A DNA stretch of 64,000 bases from contig NZ_FZNR01000005.1 in NCBI RefSeq assembly GCF_900188005.1, positions 1 to 64,000 on the forward strand, written 5' to 3'. A program made the position numbers and the translations under genes. Positions 26,451-35,194 of the stretch are shown piece after piece; the first letter of the stretch is position 1; each line of letters starts with the position of its first letter. The notes under the pieces were generated by a model. The model did no database searches and was not told where the DNA came from. It worked only from the letters and a program-made list of their open reading frames with translations. This stretch comes from Actinoplanes regularis (lineage in GTDB: Bacteria; Actinomycetota; Actinomycetes; Mycobacteriales; Micromonosporaceae).

Positions 26451-27047
26451 CTACAGGGCGTAGATCTGTCCGGTCTGGGCGCCCTCGACGGAGCGGATGT
26501 AGGCCTGGGCGACGCGGGCCAGATCGACCGATTCCATGCCGGGGAAGAAGTCCGCGTACGCGTCGAGGCTCTCGGTGAACACGGTGGGGCTGATGGCGTT
26601 GACCCGTTGCGGAGCGATCTCGATGGCGGCGGCCCGGACGAAGGCTTCGATCGCGCCGTTGGCCATGGAGGCGGCGGTGCCGGTGGGGATCGGCTCACGT
26701 GCCAGGACGCCGGTGATCAGCGTGAAGGAGCCGCGTTCGGCGACGCGCGAGATCCCCTGGCGTACCAGTTCGATCTGGCCGGCCACCTTGCCGTGGAAGG
26801 CGGCCAGATAGTCGTCCGGGGTCATCTCGGCGATCGTCCTGTACGGCACGTGGCCGGCGGCACTGACCACCGCGTCCAGCTCGCCGGCCGCCTGGTACAT
26901 CGCGGCGACCTGGGCCGGGTCGGTGATGTCGTAGCGCAGGGCGCCGCCGCTGCGGGCCACCGTCACGATCTCGTGTCCGCGGTCGGCGAGCGCCGTGTGG
27001 AGGAACGCACCGAGTTTGCCGGTCGCCCCGGCGAGAAGAATCCGCAT
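26451..27047 (-). CDS. Short-chain dehydrogenase/reductase
   Basis: A 198-residue SDR, at the short end for the family. The N-terminal dinucleotide motif is LLAGATGKLGAFL (GxxGxxG form), and the NAG-like motif reads VVSAAGHVPY. The region where the Ser-Tyr-Lys triad is expected (TLITGVLAREPIPTGTAASMANGAIEAF) lacks the usual YxxxK, so catalysis may differ or be lost, as in the atypical SDR group. No operon partner. Start ATG 27047 has no clear ribosome site. Confidence 0.75.
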   Translation of the reverse strand: MRILLAGATGKLGAFLHTALADRGHEIVTVARSGGALRYDITDPAQVAAMYQAAGELDAVVSAAGHVPYRTIAEMTPDDYLAAFHGKVAGQIELVRQGISRVAERGSFTLITGVLAREPIPTGTAASMANGAIEAFVRAAAIEIAPQRVNAISPTVFTESLDAYADFFPGMESVDLARVAQAYIRSVEGAQTGQIYAL

Positions 27048-27267
27048 GCCGACGACGGTAGCGCCGCCTTCGAGCGGCGGGGAAATGCTCGGCGCTGTGT
27101 CGTCGCTCCTGGTTGGCCCGGCGGATGGGCCGACCGTCGCGCGCCGTCCTGATGCCGGCGACTGCGGTGTTTCACAGTTTTCTGCTCCTCGCTTCGGCGG
27201 CGAGGGTCCAGAACGTTGACGCGGGTCGATGAGGCCGGAAGGATTTCCGTTCAGTTTCTTAACTATT

Positions 27268-27280
27268 TCGACTCAGTCGA
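27268..27280. promoter_or_regulatory. 13-bp palindrome in the GH30 leader
   Basis: TCGACT-C-AGTCGA ends 12 bases before the GH30 start codon and just before its GAGAGG ribosome site, downstream of an AT-rich stretch (TTTCTTAACTATTT). It could be an operator or a small leader hairpin affecting initiation. No regulator can be assigned. Confidence 0.35.
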
Positions 27281-27292
27281 GAGGCCCGTCGA

Positions 27293-29155
27293 ATGACCCG
27301 TCCCCGTTCTGCCGGCCTGTTGGTGGGCCTGCTCGCCACCGCGGGCCTGTTCGTCCCGCAAGCCGCCCAGGCGGCCCCCGCCGCGAGCGTGCAGGCCTGG
27401 TTCAGCTCCGAGTCGCGCACCGCGGGCTACGAGCCGAAGAACGCCAACTGGTACACCAGCCCCGCCACCGGCCTGGCCGGCACCCCGTACCAGCTCAGCA
27501 GGCAGGCCGACATCGCCACCGCGGCGGCCGGCGGCACCGCCACGATCTCGGTCGACACCGATCAGAAGTTCCAGACCGTGCTCGGCGTCGGGTCCTCGCT
27601 GGAGGAGTCGACGATCTTCAACCTGGCCCGGATGAGCGCGGCCGGCCGCACGAACGCCCTGCGCGCACTGGTCGACCCGAACGCCGGGGCGGGCTTCAAC
27701 GTCGCCCGGATCACGTTCGGCACCAGCGACTTCACCTCGCACGATTTCTACACCTACGACGACGGCGCCGCCGATCCGTCGCTGTCGCGCTTCTCGATCC
27801 AGCGGGACCTCGATTACAAGATCATTTCGACGGTACGCGAGGCGCTCGCGATCAACCCGAACCTGAAGATCTTCGCGAGCGCGTGGTCGGCTCCACCGTG
27901 GATGAAGTCCAGCAACGCGATCATCACGGGCAGCCTGCTCGACCAGTACATCCCCACGCTGGCGACCTACTACCGCAAGGCGATTCAGGCGTACGCGGCA
28001 CAGGGCATCCCGATCTACGGCCTGACCCTGCAGAACGAGCCGCTGTTCGAGCCCGCCGACTACCCGGGCATGAAGGTCACGGCCGATCAGGAACGGCGTC
28101 TCGCGATCGCGCTGCGCGCCGAACTCACGAACAACGGGCTGGGCGCCACCAGGATCTGGGCTTTCGATCATAACTTCAGCGAGGGTGTGTCGTACGCCCA
28201 AGGGGTCTTGACCAATGACGCACGGTCCTCGGTCGACGGGATCGCCTTCCACGACTACGCCGGTGACCCGTCCGCGATGGCGACCGTCAAGGCGCAGTTC
28301 CCCGACAAGGACGTGCTGATGACCGAGCGCTCGGTCTGGGGCACCTCGGGCGCGGACCGGGTCGTCCAGTATTTCCGCAACCAGTCCACCCTCTACCAGG
28401 GCTGGGTCTCGATGCTCGACCAGAACCGCTCGCCGGAGCGCTGGAGCGGCTCGCCCGACCCGACGATGCTGGTGCAGAGCACGTCGAACCCCGACACGTT
28501 CTGGAAGACCCCCGACTACAACATGATCGCCCAGTTCTCGAAGTTCGTGCAGCCCGGCGCGAAGCGCGTCGCCACCGGCTACGGCTCGACCGGAACGGTC
28601 ACCGATGTGGCGTTCGTGAACCCGGACAACTCCCTGGTCACCGTCGTGGTCAACCAGACCGCGTCGAACCAGACCTTCACGCTGCGCGCCGGTAGCCGCC
28701 AGTTCACCAGCACCCTGCCGGCGAAGACCACCGGCACCTACGTGTGGGCGGGCGCGGGCGACGCCGGCACGAGCCCGTCGCGTTCGGGTCAGATCACCGG
28801 CTACGGCGGCAAGTGCGTCGACGTTCCCGGCGCGTCTTCCGCCAACGGCACCCAGGTGCAGCTTTACACCTGCAACGGCACCTCGGCGCAGACCTGGACC
28901 GTCGGCTCGGACGGCACGATCCGCGCTCTCGGCAAGTGCCTCGACGTCAACGCCGCGTCCAGCGCGAACGGCACCAAGGTCCAGATCTACGACTGCAACG
29001 GCACCGCGGCCCAGCAGTGGACCGCGGGAACCGACGGCACCCTGCGATCCCTGGGCAAGTGCCTGGACGCCACCGGCCCGTCCTCGGCCGACGGCACGAA
29101 GCTGCAGATCTGGGACTGCTTCGCCGGCGACAATCAGCGCTGGACCCTTCCGTAG
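27293..29155 (+). CDS. Secreted GH30 family glycoside hydrolase with C-terminal ricin-type lectin (CBM13)
   Basis: A 620-residue exported enzyme. A signal peptide (1-28, ...QAAQAAPA) precedes a GH30 (beta/alpha)8 barrel: SAWSAPPWMK near 200, acid/base Glu249 in LQNEP, nucleophile Glu345 in MTERSVWG. A C-terminal beta-sandwich follows, then residues ~500-620 form a ricin B trefoil with three CLDV/QxW-type repeats (GKCVDV, GKCLDV, GKCLDA). GH30 enzymes of this type cut beta-glucosyl linkages (beta-1,6-glucanase or glucosylceramidase-like); specificity is not determined here. A strong terminator follows directly. Confidence 0.9.
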   Translation: MTRPRSAGLLVGLLATAGLFVPQAAQAAPAASVQAWFSSESRTAGYEPKNANWYTSPATGLAGTPYQLSRQADIATAAAGGTATISVDTDQKFQTVLGVGSSLEESTIFNLARMSAAGRTNALRALVDPNAGAGFNVARITFGTSDFTSHDFYTYDDGAADPSLSRFSIQRDLDYKIISTVREALAINPNLKIFASAWSAPPWMKSSNAIITGSLLDQYIPTLATYYRKAIQAYAAQGIPIYGLTLQNEPLFEPADYPGMKVTADQERRLAIALRAELTNNGLGATRIWAFDHNFSEGVSYAQGVLTNDARSSVDGIAFHDYAGDPSAMATVKAQFPDKDVLMTERSVWGTSGADRVVQYFRNQSTLYQGWVSMLDQNRSPERWSGSPDPTMLVQSTSNPDTFWKTPDYNMIAQFSKFVQPGAKRVATGYGSTGTVTDVAFVNPDNSLVTVVVNQTASNQTFTLRAGSRQFTSTLPAKTTGTYVWAGAGDAGTSPSRSGQITGYGGKCVDVPGASSANGTQVQLYTCNGTSAQTWTVGSDGTIRALGKCLDVNAASSANGTKVQIYDCNGTAAQQWTAGTDGTLRSLGKCLDATGPSSADGTKLQIWDCFAGDNQRWTLP

Positions 29156-29162
29156 GTCGGCC

Positions 29163-29193
29163 TCCGGCGCCGCCCACCAGGGGCGGCGCCGGA
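29163..29193. terminator. Terminator of the GH30 gene (13-bp perfect stem)
   Basis: TCCGGCGCCGCCC, loop ACCAG, GGGCGGCGCCGGA begins eight bases after the GH30 stop codon. The stem is perfect and almost all G/C. No T-run follows. About 320 bp without a recognisable gene separate it from the PucR start. Confidence 0.8.
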
Positions 29194-29513
29194 CCGCTCG
29201 CGGCTCTCGCCCAGGTAGCCGAGCGGCGCTTGATCACCGCGCGATATGCCGTTGCGCCAGGGGCCGTTCAGCTGTCGAGGAACTCGGTGCCGGCACGACA
29301 ACAGCGAGACGGTCCCGTTCGGCGCGGCGCTGGACGTGGTCCGGGAGCTGATCGACCACAACCGGTGGCCGGCCACGGTGGCCTGGCAGGGCGATCGCGG
29401 CTGAACGCTCCCGCCGGCTCGCCTGATCAGAACGACAAAACCCGGACAAAATGGGTTTAAACTGCCGGTTGTCGGCAATCACTGGGGGAGGGCGTCGAGG
29501 GTCGGGAGACGTG

Positions 29514-30764
29514 GTGCGCGTGAGCGACGACGGACGGCGGCGCGGCGAGCGCCGTCCCGCGACACCGGAGCCGGACGACGCCTGGCTGGTCGGCGTGGCC
29601 GAAGGGGCCAGTGGCGACGCCGGTGGGGTCCCGGTGGAGTTGCTCGGCGACTACCTGCCCCTGCTGGCCGGCGCCGCGACGTACGGGCGCCAGGCCGAGC
29701 GTCGCGAACTCGACGCGGTGGCCCTGCTCGGCCGCCAGGCCGCTGAGCAGGGCGTGTCCGCGGGCCGGGTGGTGCAGCTCTACCTGTCCGCGGCGCGGCG
29801 GCTGTGGAACGAGTTGCCGATGGTGGTGCGCTCCCGTGACCGGGAGGCGGTGCGTGCGGCCGCGGCGGCGGTGCTCCAGGTCGTCGACGACGCGGTCGCG
29901 ACGCTCGCCGAGGGGTACGCGGTCGCCCGTCGTGACCTGGTGCGCCGGGAGGAATCGCTGCGCCGGGAGTTGATCGACGACCTGCTGCGCGGCGACTCCG
30001 ATCTGGGCACGCTGGTGGAGCGGGCCGAACCGTTCGGGCTCGACCTCGCCCGGGTTCATCAGGTGGTGCTGGCCGCGCCTCGCCGGCGGCTGCCGGACAC
30101 CGACGCGGCGATCAGCTCCTTGGAGGCGGTCGTCCTCGACCGGCTCGGCGACCGTGACGTGCTCGTCGCGGCCAAGGACGGTCTGCTGGTCGTGCTGGCC
30201 CCGGCCGACGCCGGGGTGGTGGGGCGGCTGTCGCCCGCGCTGGAGGCGGCCGACGAACTGGGCCGGCTCACGTACCGGGAGCTGAGCCGGCTGCCCCGTG
30301 GACGGCCCTGGCGCGTCGCTGTCGGGCGGCCCTACCCCGGTCTGTACGGCATCGCCCGCTCCTACGAGGAGGCCCGCGAGGCGCTCACCATGGCCGGCAG
30401 GTTGCGCACGGACACGCCGGTCATCAATGCGCAGGACGTGCTCATCTATCGCGTTCTGGTGCGCGACCAGCCGGCCATGATCGACCTGGTGCAGGCCGTG
30501 CTCACTCCGCTCGGCCAGGCGCGCGGGGGAGCGGGGCCGCTGATCGACACGTTGCACGCCTACTTCGAGACCGGGGCGGTCGCGACCGAGTCGGCGAAGC
30601 GGCTGCATGTGTCGGTGCGTACGGTCACCTACCGTCTCGACCGGGTCAAGACGCTGACCGGGTACGACCCGGCGGACCCCGCGCACCGGTTCACGCTGCA
30701 GACGGCGGTGCTCGGTGCCAAAGTGCTCAACTGGCCGCAGGAGCCACTGCCCGTACCGGCGTGA
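29514..30764 (+). CDS. PucR/CdaR family transcriptional regulator
   Basis: About 416 residues. An N-terminal helical sensory region (about 1-165, containing LGRQAAEQGVSAGRVVQLYLSAARRLW) leads into a CdaR GGDEF-like domain and the C-terminal PucR helix-turn-helix (PLIDTLHAYFETGAVATESAKRLHVSVRTVTYRLDRVKTLTGYDP). GTG 29514 has GGGAG five bases upstream; GTG 29511 and 29520 are alternatives, and ATG 29451 lacks a ribosome site. Family members are activators responding to small molecules; the target is unclear. Confidence 0.85.
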   Translation: MRVSDDGRRRGERRPATPEPDDAWLVGVAEGASGDAGGVPVELLGDYLPLLAGAATYGRQAERRELDAVALLGRQAAEQGVSAGRVVQLYLSAARRLWNELPMVVRSRDREAVRAAAAAVLQVVDDAVATLAEGYAVARRDLVRREESLRRELIDDLLRGDSDLGTLVERAEPFGLDLARVHQVVLAAPRRRLPDTDAAISSLEAVVLDRLGDRDVLVAAKDGLLVVLAPADAGVVGRLSPALEAADELGRLTYRELSRLPRGRPWRVAVGRPYPGLYGIARSYEEAREALTMAGRLRTDTPVINAQDVLIYRVLVRDQPAMIDLVQAVLTPLGQARGGAGPLIDTLHAYFETGAVATESAKRLHVSVRTVTYRLDRVKTLTGYDPADPAHRFTLQTAVLGAKVLNWPQEPLPVPA

Positions 30765-30781
30765 TCCGGCACCGCCCGGGC

Positions 30782-31135
30782 CTAGCCTGCCGCAGCGAAC
30801 GGCCTGCGGCGCTCGCAGGAGGCGCACCGAGTTGCCTGCGGCCTGGCTCGCAGCCGGCCGAGCGGGATCGCCTGATCGCAGTCCCCGCAAAGGCCGTAGG
30901 AGCCCTCGGACATGCGCCTGAGCGCCTGTGCCGTCTCGGCGATCCGCCGCCGGACGGACGTGGTCTGGATGGCCAGCGTGCGCAGGTCACGACCGAAGCG
31001 CTGGGGGAGCGCGGCGTGCACCGTCATCCGCGTCAGCCGGTCGGTGTCCACGGCGTACTGCTCCTCGAGCATGCCGCGCAGCAGCTCCATCAGCTCGGCT
31101 GAAGCAACGCCTGGCGCCTGCAGTGTGGTGGTCAT
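30782..31135 (-). CDS. TraR/DksA family C4 zinc-finger protein
   Basis: About 117 residues. A helical coiled-coil N-terminal part (ELMELLRGMLEEQY, then RRRIAETAQALRRMSEGSYG) leads to the zinc finger CGDCDQAIPLGRLRARPQ...CASC, the DksA C-x2-C-x17-C-x2-C spacing. Such proteins bind the RNA polymerase secondary channel or act as small regulators. ATG 31135 is four bases after GGGAGG; ATG 31138 is directly adjacent and less likely. It converges on pucR with a 17-bp gap. Confidence 0.85.
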   Translation of the reverse strand: MTTTLQAPGVASAELMELLRGMLEEQYAVDTDRLTRMTVHAALPQRFGRDLRTLAIQTTSVRRRIAETAQALRRMSEGSYGLCGDCDQAIPLGRLRARPQATRCASCERRRPFAAAG

Positions 31136-31138
31136 CAT

Positions 31139-31643
31139 GCCTCCCGAAGCGTGATCCGAGTCCGGTGTCATCTCGCCGCGGCGTCCTGGCGCCGCGGGCA
31201 CCGGCTGCCTGTCCCCGACCGCCGGTTGATGCCGGCCGGCGGGGGCGAATCGGCGCTGAACGGGTGGAACGGGAGGTCGGCACCCACGGTCTTCGTCTCG
31301 TGTCTGGCCTCGCCCTGCATGTCGGCACCTCCTGGAACTGCCGCGGCCCGCGGTCGCGCGCGGACCGACAGTCGAAAGGAAAGCGGATGGCTCCCGTCAA
31401 GCATCGCCGCCCGGTCACTCGGTGACCACGTTCCGCAACGGCGACAAATCGCGCCATTGGTTGCCGACCGTCGGCAACCAGCGGCGGCCCGCGAGTGCCA
31501 GCGGCGAATATGGGATGAACAAGATCTTAATCATGAACTGCGCATATTGATGTTGATGAGTGTCGCTGCGAGGGTCTGCGAGGAAGGCCAGATTCGGGGA
31601 CCGAGATCAATTCCCGCTCGGTAACGGTCGACTTGGAGGGCTC
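31139..31643. other. 505-bp divergent gap holding a 23-bp perfect palindrome
   Basis: Between the TraR/DksA gene (minus) and the small lectin gene (plus). Open frames here have no ribosome site or family resemblance. The notable element is the palindrome at 31458-31480 (separate entry); 31500-31560 is AT-richer and is the likely promoter area for the lectin gene. Confidence 0.45.
31458..31480. promoter_or_regulatory. Perfect 23-bp palindrome, probable operator
   Basis: Two exact 11-base arms, TGGTTGCCGAC and GTCGGCAACCA, flank a single C. It lies about 165 bp upstream of the small lectin gene and 320 bp from the divergent TraR/DksA gene, so it is not a terminator of either. A half-site-like TTGCCGAC also occurs near the pucR start (29467-29480, inverted). 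The symmetry suggests a regulator dimer site; which protein binds is unknown. Confidence 0.6.
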
Positions 31644-32144
31644 TTGAAGGCACTGACGGTTCAACGGGGTTCATTCGCCCAGCGTGTTCGCACCTGGGCG
31701 GCGATGACTGTCTCGACGATCGTGGTGGTCATCGGCGCGTTCGGGACGCCGGCGCAGGCGGCGTCGGTGGTCTGGCAAGGCCGGCTCGTCAGCTGGTACT
31801 ACGAGGACAAGTGCCTCAGCAACAACCTCAGCACCGACGTTTACACGACGCTCTGCAGCGGCGTGCAGTACCACGTCTGGAACCTGATGTCGGACGGCCA
31901 GTTGATCAACACGGGTAGTGGGGACTGCCTCAGCAGCAACCCCAACGGCACGGTGTACTCGGTTGCCGCCAGCACCTGCGCCACTCATACCACCTGGCAC
32001 AAGTGGAAGAAGGCGTACTACACCGGCAACCTCACCCTGATCCAGAACACCGACTCGAGGCTGTGTCTGTCCAGCAACGCCACGGATGTCTTCGGCACCT
32101 CCTGCGACACCACCCACGACCAGCAGTTCTGGTGGTGGAGCTGA
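31644..32144 (+). CDS. Small secreted beta-trefoil (ricin-like) lectin-type protein
   Basis: A 166-residue exported protein. TTG 31644 is chosen because GGAGG lies five bases upstream and it gives a proper signal peptide (MKALTVQRGSFAQRVRTWAA..., cleavage at PAQA-AS, about residue 39). The mature part has three repeats around DKCLSNN, GDCLSSN and RLCLSSN with paired cysteines and aromatic ends (VWNLMSDGQL, WHKWKK, FWWWS), a trefoil pattern. There is no catalytic domain, so it probably binds carbohydrate. A strong terminator follows. Confidence 0.72.
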   Translation: MKALTVQRGSFAQRVRTWAAMTVSTIVVVIGAFGTPAQAASVVWQGRLVSWYYEDKCLSNNLSTDVYTTLCSGVQYHVWNLMSDGQLINTGSGDCLSSNPNGTVYSVAASTCATHTTWHKWKKAYYTGNLTLIQNTDSRLCLSSNATDVFGTSCDTTHDQQFWWWS

Positions 32145-32164
32145 CCCGCTGTGGGGTGAGATCC

Positions 32165-32198
32165 CGCCGCCCGTCCCCGACCTCGGGGACGGGCGGCG
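32165..32198. terminator. Bidirectional terminator (16-bp perfect stem)
   Basis: CGCCGCCCGTCCCCGA, loop CC, TCGGGGACGGGCGGCG. It sits between the convergent stops of the small lectin gene (32144) and the GH81 gene (32222) and can end both transcripts. Confidence 0.82.
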
Positions 32199-32221
32199 CC
32201 TCACACGGCACGGCCCGCCGT

Positions 32222-34351
32222 TCACCTCGCGGGGGCCTGAACCACCCGGGGAGCGTTCGCCGGCCCGAACGCCAGCGCACCGATCGGTGCGGGGACGCCG
32301 GGCTGTGGTGGCCCGAGGACCGCAAGCGTCTCGATCCAGTAGCGGACCAGCGCCCGGCTGGTGCTCTCCTCCCGGGTGACACCCGCGTCGAGCCGCCCGC
32401 GGGCGGCGCCCGGATCGGACAGGGCGAGGTCGGCGGCGAACAGGTCACCCCAGACGCTGGGCCGGCTGCCCAGCTCCCGCTCGCGGGTGGCCGACGGCCC
32501 GCGGTAGAACGCGCCGAAGGTCAACGGCAGCAGCTGGATTCCGAGGACGGACTCCGGCTTCGGGTCGAACCACGTCGCGTAGTCGATCTTCGCGTCCCAG
32601 ACGATGCCGGCTGTGGTGTGCGCGTATCCGGGCTGGCGGGTCAGCCCCACACCGAGCCAGTACATCCGGGCGGTAGCGGCCTCGAGGGCGTAGTGGCCGA
32701 CCCCGTACGCGATCATCTCCGGGTTGCCGCGGACCGTGCCCCAGCGGACCACGGCCTCCCAGGCGGCCACCGCCTCGCCGGACGACTCCTGGTTGTTGCC
32801 GTCCGCGAAGGGTGCGAACCCGGAGGCGGCGGAGCTTCCCAGGTAGGCGTTGAAGGCGCGGAACGGCGGCAGCCCGCTCGCCGGGCCGATCGCCAGGGAC
32901 CCGGCGTAGTCGCGGACGATCAGGTCGACCACGTCGCCGTAGTCGCGGGCGAACGCGGGGTCCGCGGTGGCCAGGACGGCCGCGGCGCGAACCAGGTAGC
33001 CGTACTGGAAATGATGGTCGTTGTAGTCCTGGGCGCCGAACTCGGCCGGTACCGCGATCAGCCCGCCCCAGCTCCGGTCGTAGCCGAAGTAGCGTCCGTC
33101 GGTGGGTCCTCCGTAGGTCAACCAGTCGACCAGTTGCGGCCTCAGCCGGGCGAGCGCCGTCGTACGCTGGGCGTCCGCACCGGCGGCGGCCGCCACTTCG
33201 GCGATGCTGGCCAGCCGGCCGAGCTCCTTGAGGCCGAAGTAACTGCCGCCGGCGCCGGGTGGGTCGGCCAGGTCCCGGTCCAGATCGGCCCGCACGGCCC
33301 GCTTCGGGGCCGAGTCCAACGGCGTTTCCGGTACGCCGGTGAGCAGCCCCGGCATCGGCACCTCGATCCGCACCGAGGCCGCCACGACGAGGGACATCGA
33401 CCCACGCGCGTCCGGATAGGAGCCGGCCAGCGGGGCCGGTCCGGCGACCAGGCCGGCCCGCTGGTGCGGCAACAGGGCCCAGACCCCCGTGCCGCCCGAG
33501 GCTCGCCGGGCGGTGAGCGTCTGGGTGACCGTCCCGCGCACCGCGTCGTACGCCGTCGTGGCCGTGGTCTGCACGACCGGATCGCCGGTGCCGGCCTGTT
33601 CCCAGCTCGCCCGGTCGGCCCCGTCGGGCACCCGGGCGACGGCGAGTTGGTCACCCGAGCCGATGATGGTGGTGCCGGTGAGCGTCAGGCCGGCGCCGAG
33701 AACGTCCCAGCGTCCGCCCGCGATGTCGAGGCGGGCCCGGGTCGCCGAGCTGCCGAGGTCGCGGAACGCGCCGGTCACGGTCGGTGCCGCCGCGTGGAAG
33801 CGCAGCCAGAGAACCGGGCTGCCCTGGGTGAGCGTGACGTCGACCCGGCCGCCACCGGTCAGCTCGACCCGCAGGACGACGTGGAACGCGCCGTAGCCCG
33901 CGACGCTGACGGCGCCGGTGGCGGAGCCGACGGTGAGGGCGGGCAGGAACGCGGTGGTGATGGCGTTCGCGGTGGCGGTGACGGCTCCGCCGCTGATCTG
34001 CAGACCGTCGGCCGTGGCCCGGACCGCCAGCGGGTGGGTCCAGATCGGCTGGGTGCGGGGTCCGGTCAGCGCGGAACTCCACCACTGGTTGGTCGGCACC
34101 GCCTGGCCCGTGAGGTCGCCGGCCTGGGTGGGTGCCCTGGTCGGCGCGGAGCCCGCCGGCAGGGTGCCCGCGATGCTGCCGCGGCCGGTCACCGCGGGAA
34201 CGGCGAGCCGCGTCGTCGCGGCGTCCTCCGTGACCTGGCCACCCTTCTGCGCCGGCGGGTCCGGGCGGTCGCCGTCCGGTGCGGGGGCGAAGCTGCACGC
34301 GGTCAGCGCGATGAGCGCCGCGACGGCGGTCGCGATCATCCGGGATCGCAT
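32222..34351 (-). CDS. GH81 family endo-beta-1,3-glucanase lipoprotein
   Basis: About 709 residues. An N-terminal lipoprotein signal ends in lipobox LTAC (Cys near residue 19), so the enzyme is membrane-anchored outside the cell. The GH81 signatures are PTNQWWSSAL, WGGLIAVPAEFGAQDYNDHHFQYGYLVRAA (catalytic Asp near 445) and GNNQESSGEAV (Glu near 522/526). ATG 34351 overlaps the stop of the HlyD-like gene (TGATG); GTG 34354 is an alternative. Last gene of an operon with a processive GT2, where it may trim or release the nascent glucan, as BcsZ does for cellulose. Confidence 0.87.
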   Translation of the reverse strand: MRSRMIATAVAALIALTACSFAPAPDGDRPDPPAQKGGQVTEDAATTRLAVPAVTGRGSIAGTLPAGSAPTRAPTQAGDLTGQAVPTNQWWSSALTGPRTQPIWTHPLAVRATADGLQISGGAVTATANAITTAFLPALTVGSATGAVSVAGYGAFHVVLRVELTGGGRVDVTLTQGSPVLWLRFHAAAPTVTGAFRDLGSSATRARLDIAGGRWDVLGAGLTLTGTTIIGSGDQLAVARVPDGADRASWEQAGTGDPVVQTTATTAYDAVRGTVTQTLTARRASGGTGVWALLPHQRAGLVAGPAPLAGSYPDARGSMSLVVAASVRIEVPMPGLLTGVPETPLDSAPKRAVRADLDRDLADPPGAGGSYFGLKELGRLASIAEVAAAAGADAQRTTALARLRPQLVDWLTYGGPTDGRYFGYDRSWGGLIAVPAEFGAQDYNDHHFQYGYLVRAAAVLATADPAFARDYGDVVDLIVRDYAGSLAIGPASGLPPFRAFNAYLGSSAASGFAPFADGNNQESSGEAVAAWEAVVRWGTVRGNPEMIAYGVGHYALEAATARMYWLGVGLTRQPGYAHTTAGIVWDAKIDYATWFDPKPESVLGIQLLPLTFGAFYRGPSATRERELGSRPSVWGDLFAADLALSDPGAARGRLDAGVTREESTSRALVRYWIETLAVLGPPQPGVPAPIGALAFGPANAPRVVQAPAR

Positions 34352-35136
34352 CACGCGCTGTTCACCGCGGGGGTACCGCCGACCGCCGTGGTGGTGTCGA
34401 CGACCACGTCGAACCGCAGCCCGGGCACCAGCGTCCGTACGGTCGTGAGATCCGCCGCCTCGGGCCGGAGCACGACGGTGAGCCGGTCGGATGCGGCCGT
34501 GGGCCGGTCGGTGTCGACCTTCGGCTTGACCTGCTGCAGCGTCGTGGCGATCCGGCCGGGCAGGCCGGGCCCGGCCACGTAGGCGGTCATCCCGAGCCGC
34601 AGTTCACGGAGCGTCTCGAGCGGCACGTCGACCTGGAAGTCCAGTTTGGTCGGGTCGTACAGGGTCACGATCGGTTCGCCGGCGCGGGCGATCTGCCCGG
34701 GTGCGACGTTGATCTCGGTGACGATGCCCGCGGCGGGGACCCGCAGCTGCTGCACCCGCGGCGCGCGGCCGTCAGCGGTCAGTGTGATCGTCGCCAGCAC
34801 CGCCCCGGCGGTCACGCTCTGGCGCTCGGTGACCAGCACCCGGGTGACGACGGCGGCGTCGGCCGAACCCGCGGTGATCGGCTGTGCGGTCAGCACGGCG
34901 GTGCCGGCGTCCACGAACGCCCGGTCGGCGAGGCGCTGGCGCACGATGTAGGTGCCGCCGGCCACGGCCGCGCCGACCAGGCTCAGGACCACGACGAGCG
35001 TACGCAGGAACCGCAGTGCCGTGCGCAGCCGGCGTCGCCGTGGCGCGGCCGGCGCCGGGCCGGGCGCGACCTCGCGGCTCTGCGCGGTGGCGGGGTTGTC
35101 GTCCTGGTCGGTGACGGTGTCGATCGCTGTGCTCAT
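34351..35136 (-). CDS. HlyD/membrane-fusion-like periplasmic adaptor
   Basis: A 261-residue protein: a basic cytosolic tail, one membrane helix (about 42-64, LRTLVVVLSLVGAAVAGGTYIV), then a beta-rich extracytoplasmic part with the split biotinyl/lipoyl-like domain of HlyD proteins (AVVTRVLVTERQSVTAGAVLATI and VPAAGIVTEINVAPGQIARAGEPIVTLYDP). No ABC transporter is present; instead it sits between a GT2 synthase and a glucanase, so it likely assists polysaccharide export. Confidence 0.82.
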   Translation of the reverse strand: MSTAIDTVTDQDDNPATAQSREVAPGPAPAAPRRRRLRTALRFLRTLVVVLSLVGAAVAGGTYIVRQRLADRAFVDAGTAVLTAQPITAGSADAAVVTRVLVTERQSVTAGAVLATITLTADGRAPRVQQLRVPAAGIVTEINVAPGQIARAGEPIVTLYDPTKLDFQVDVPLETLRELRLGMTAYVAGPGLPGRIATTLQQVKPKVDTDRPTAASDRLTVVLRPEAADLTTVRTLVPGLRFDVVVDTTTAVGGTPAVNSA

Positions 35137-35194
35137 GACGTGCCTTTCTCGGCCGTTGTGGCCTGCTCAGCGGTTGTCGCCGGGGTGGTCGGGA

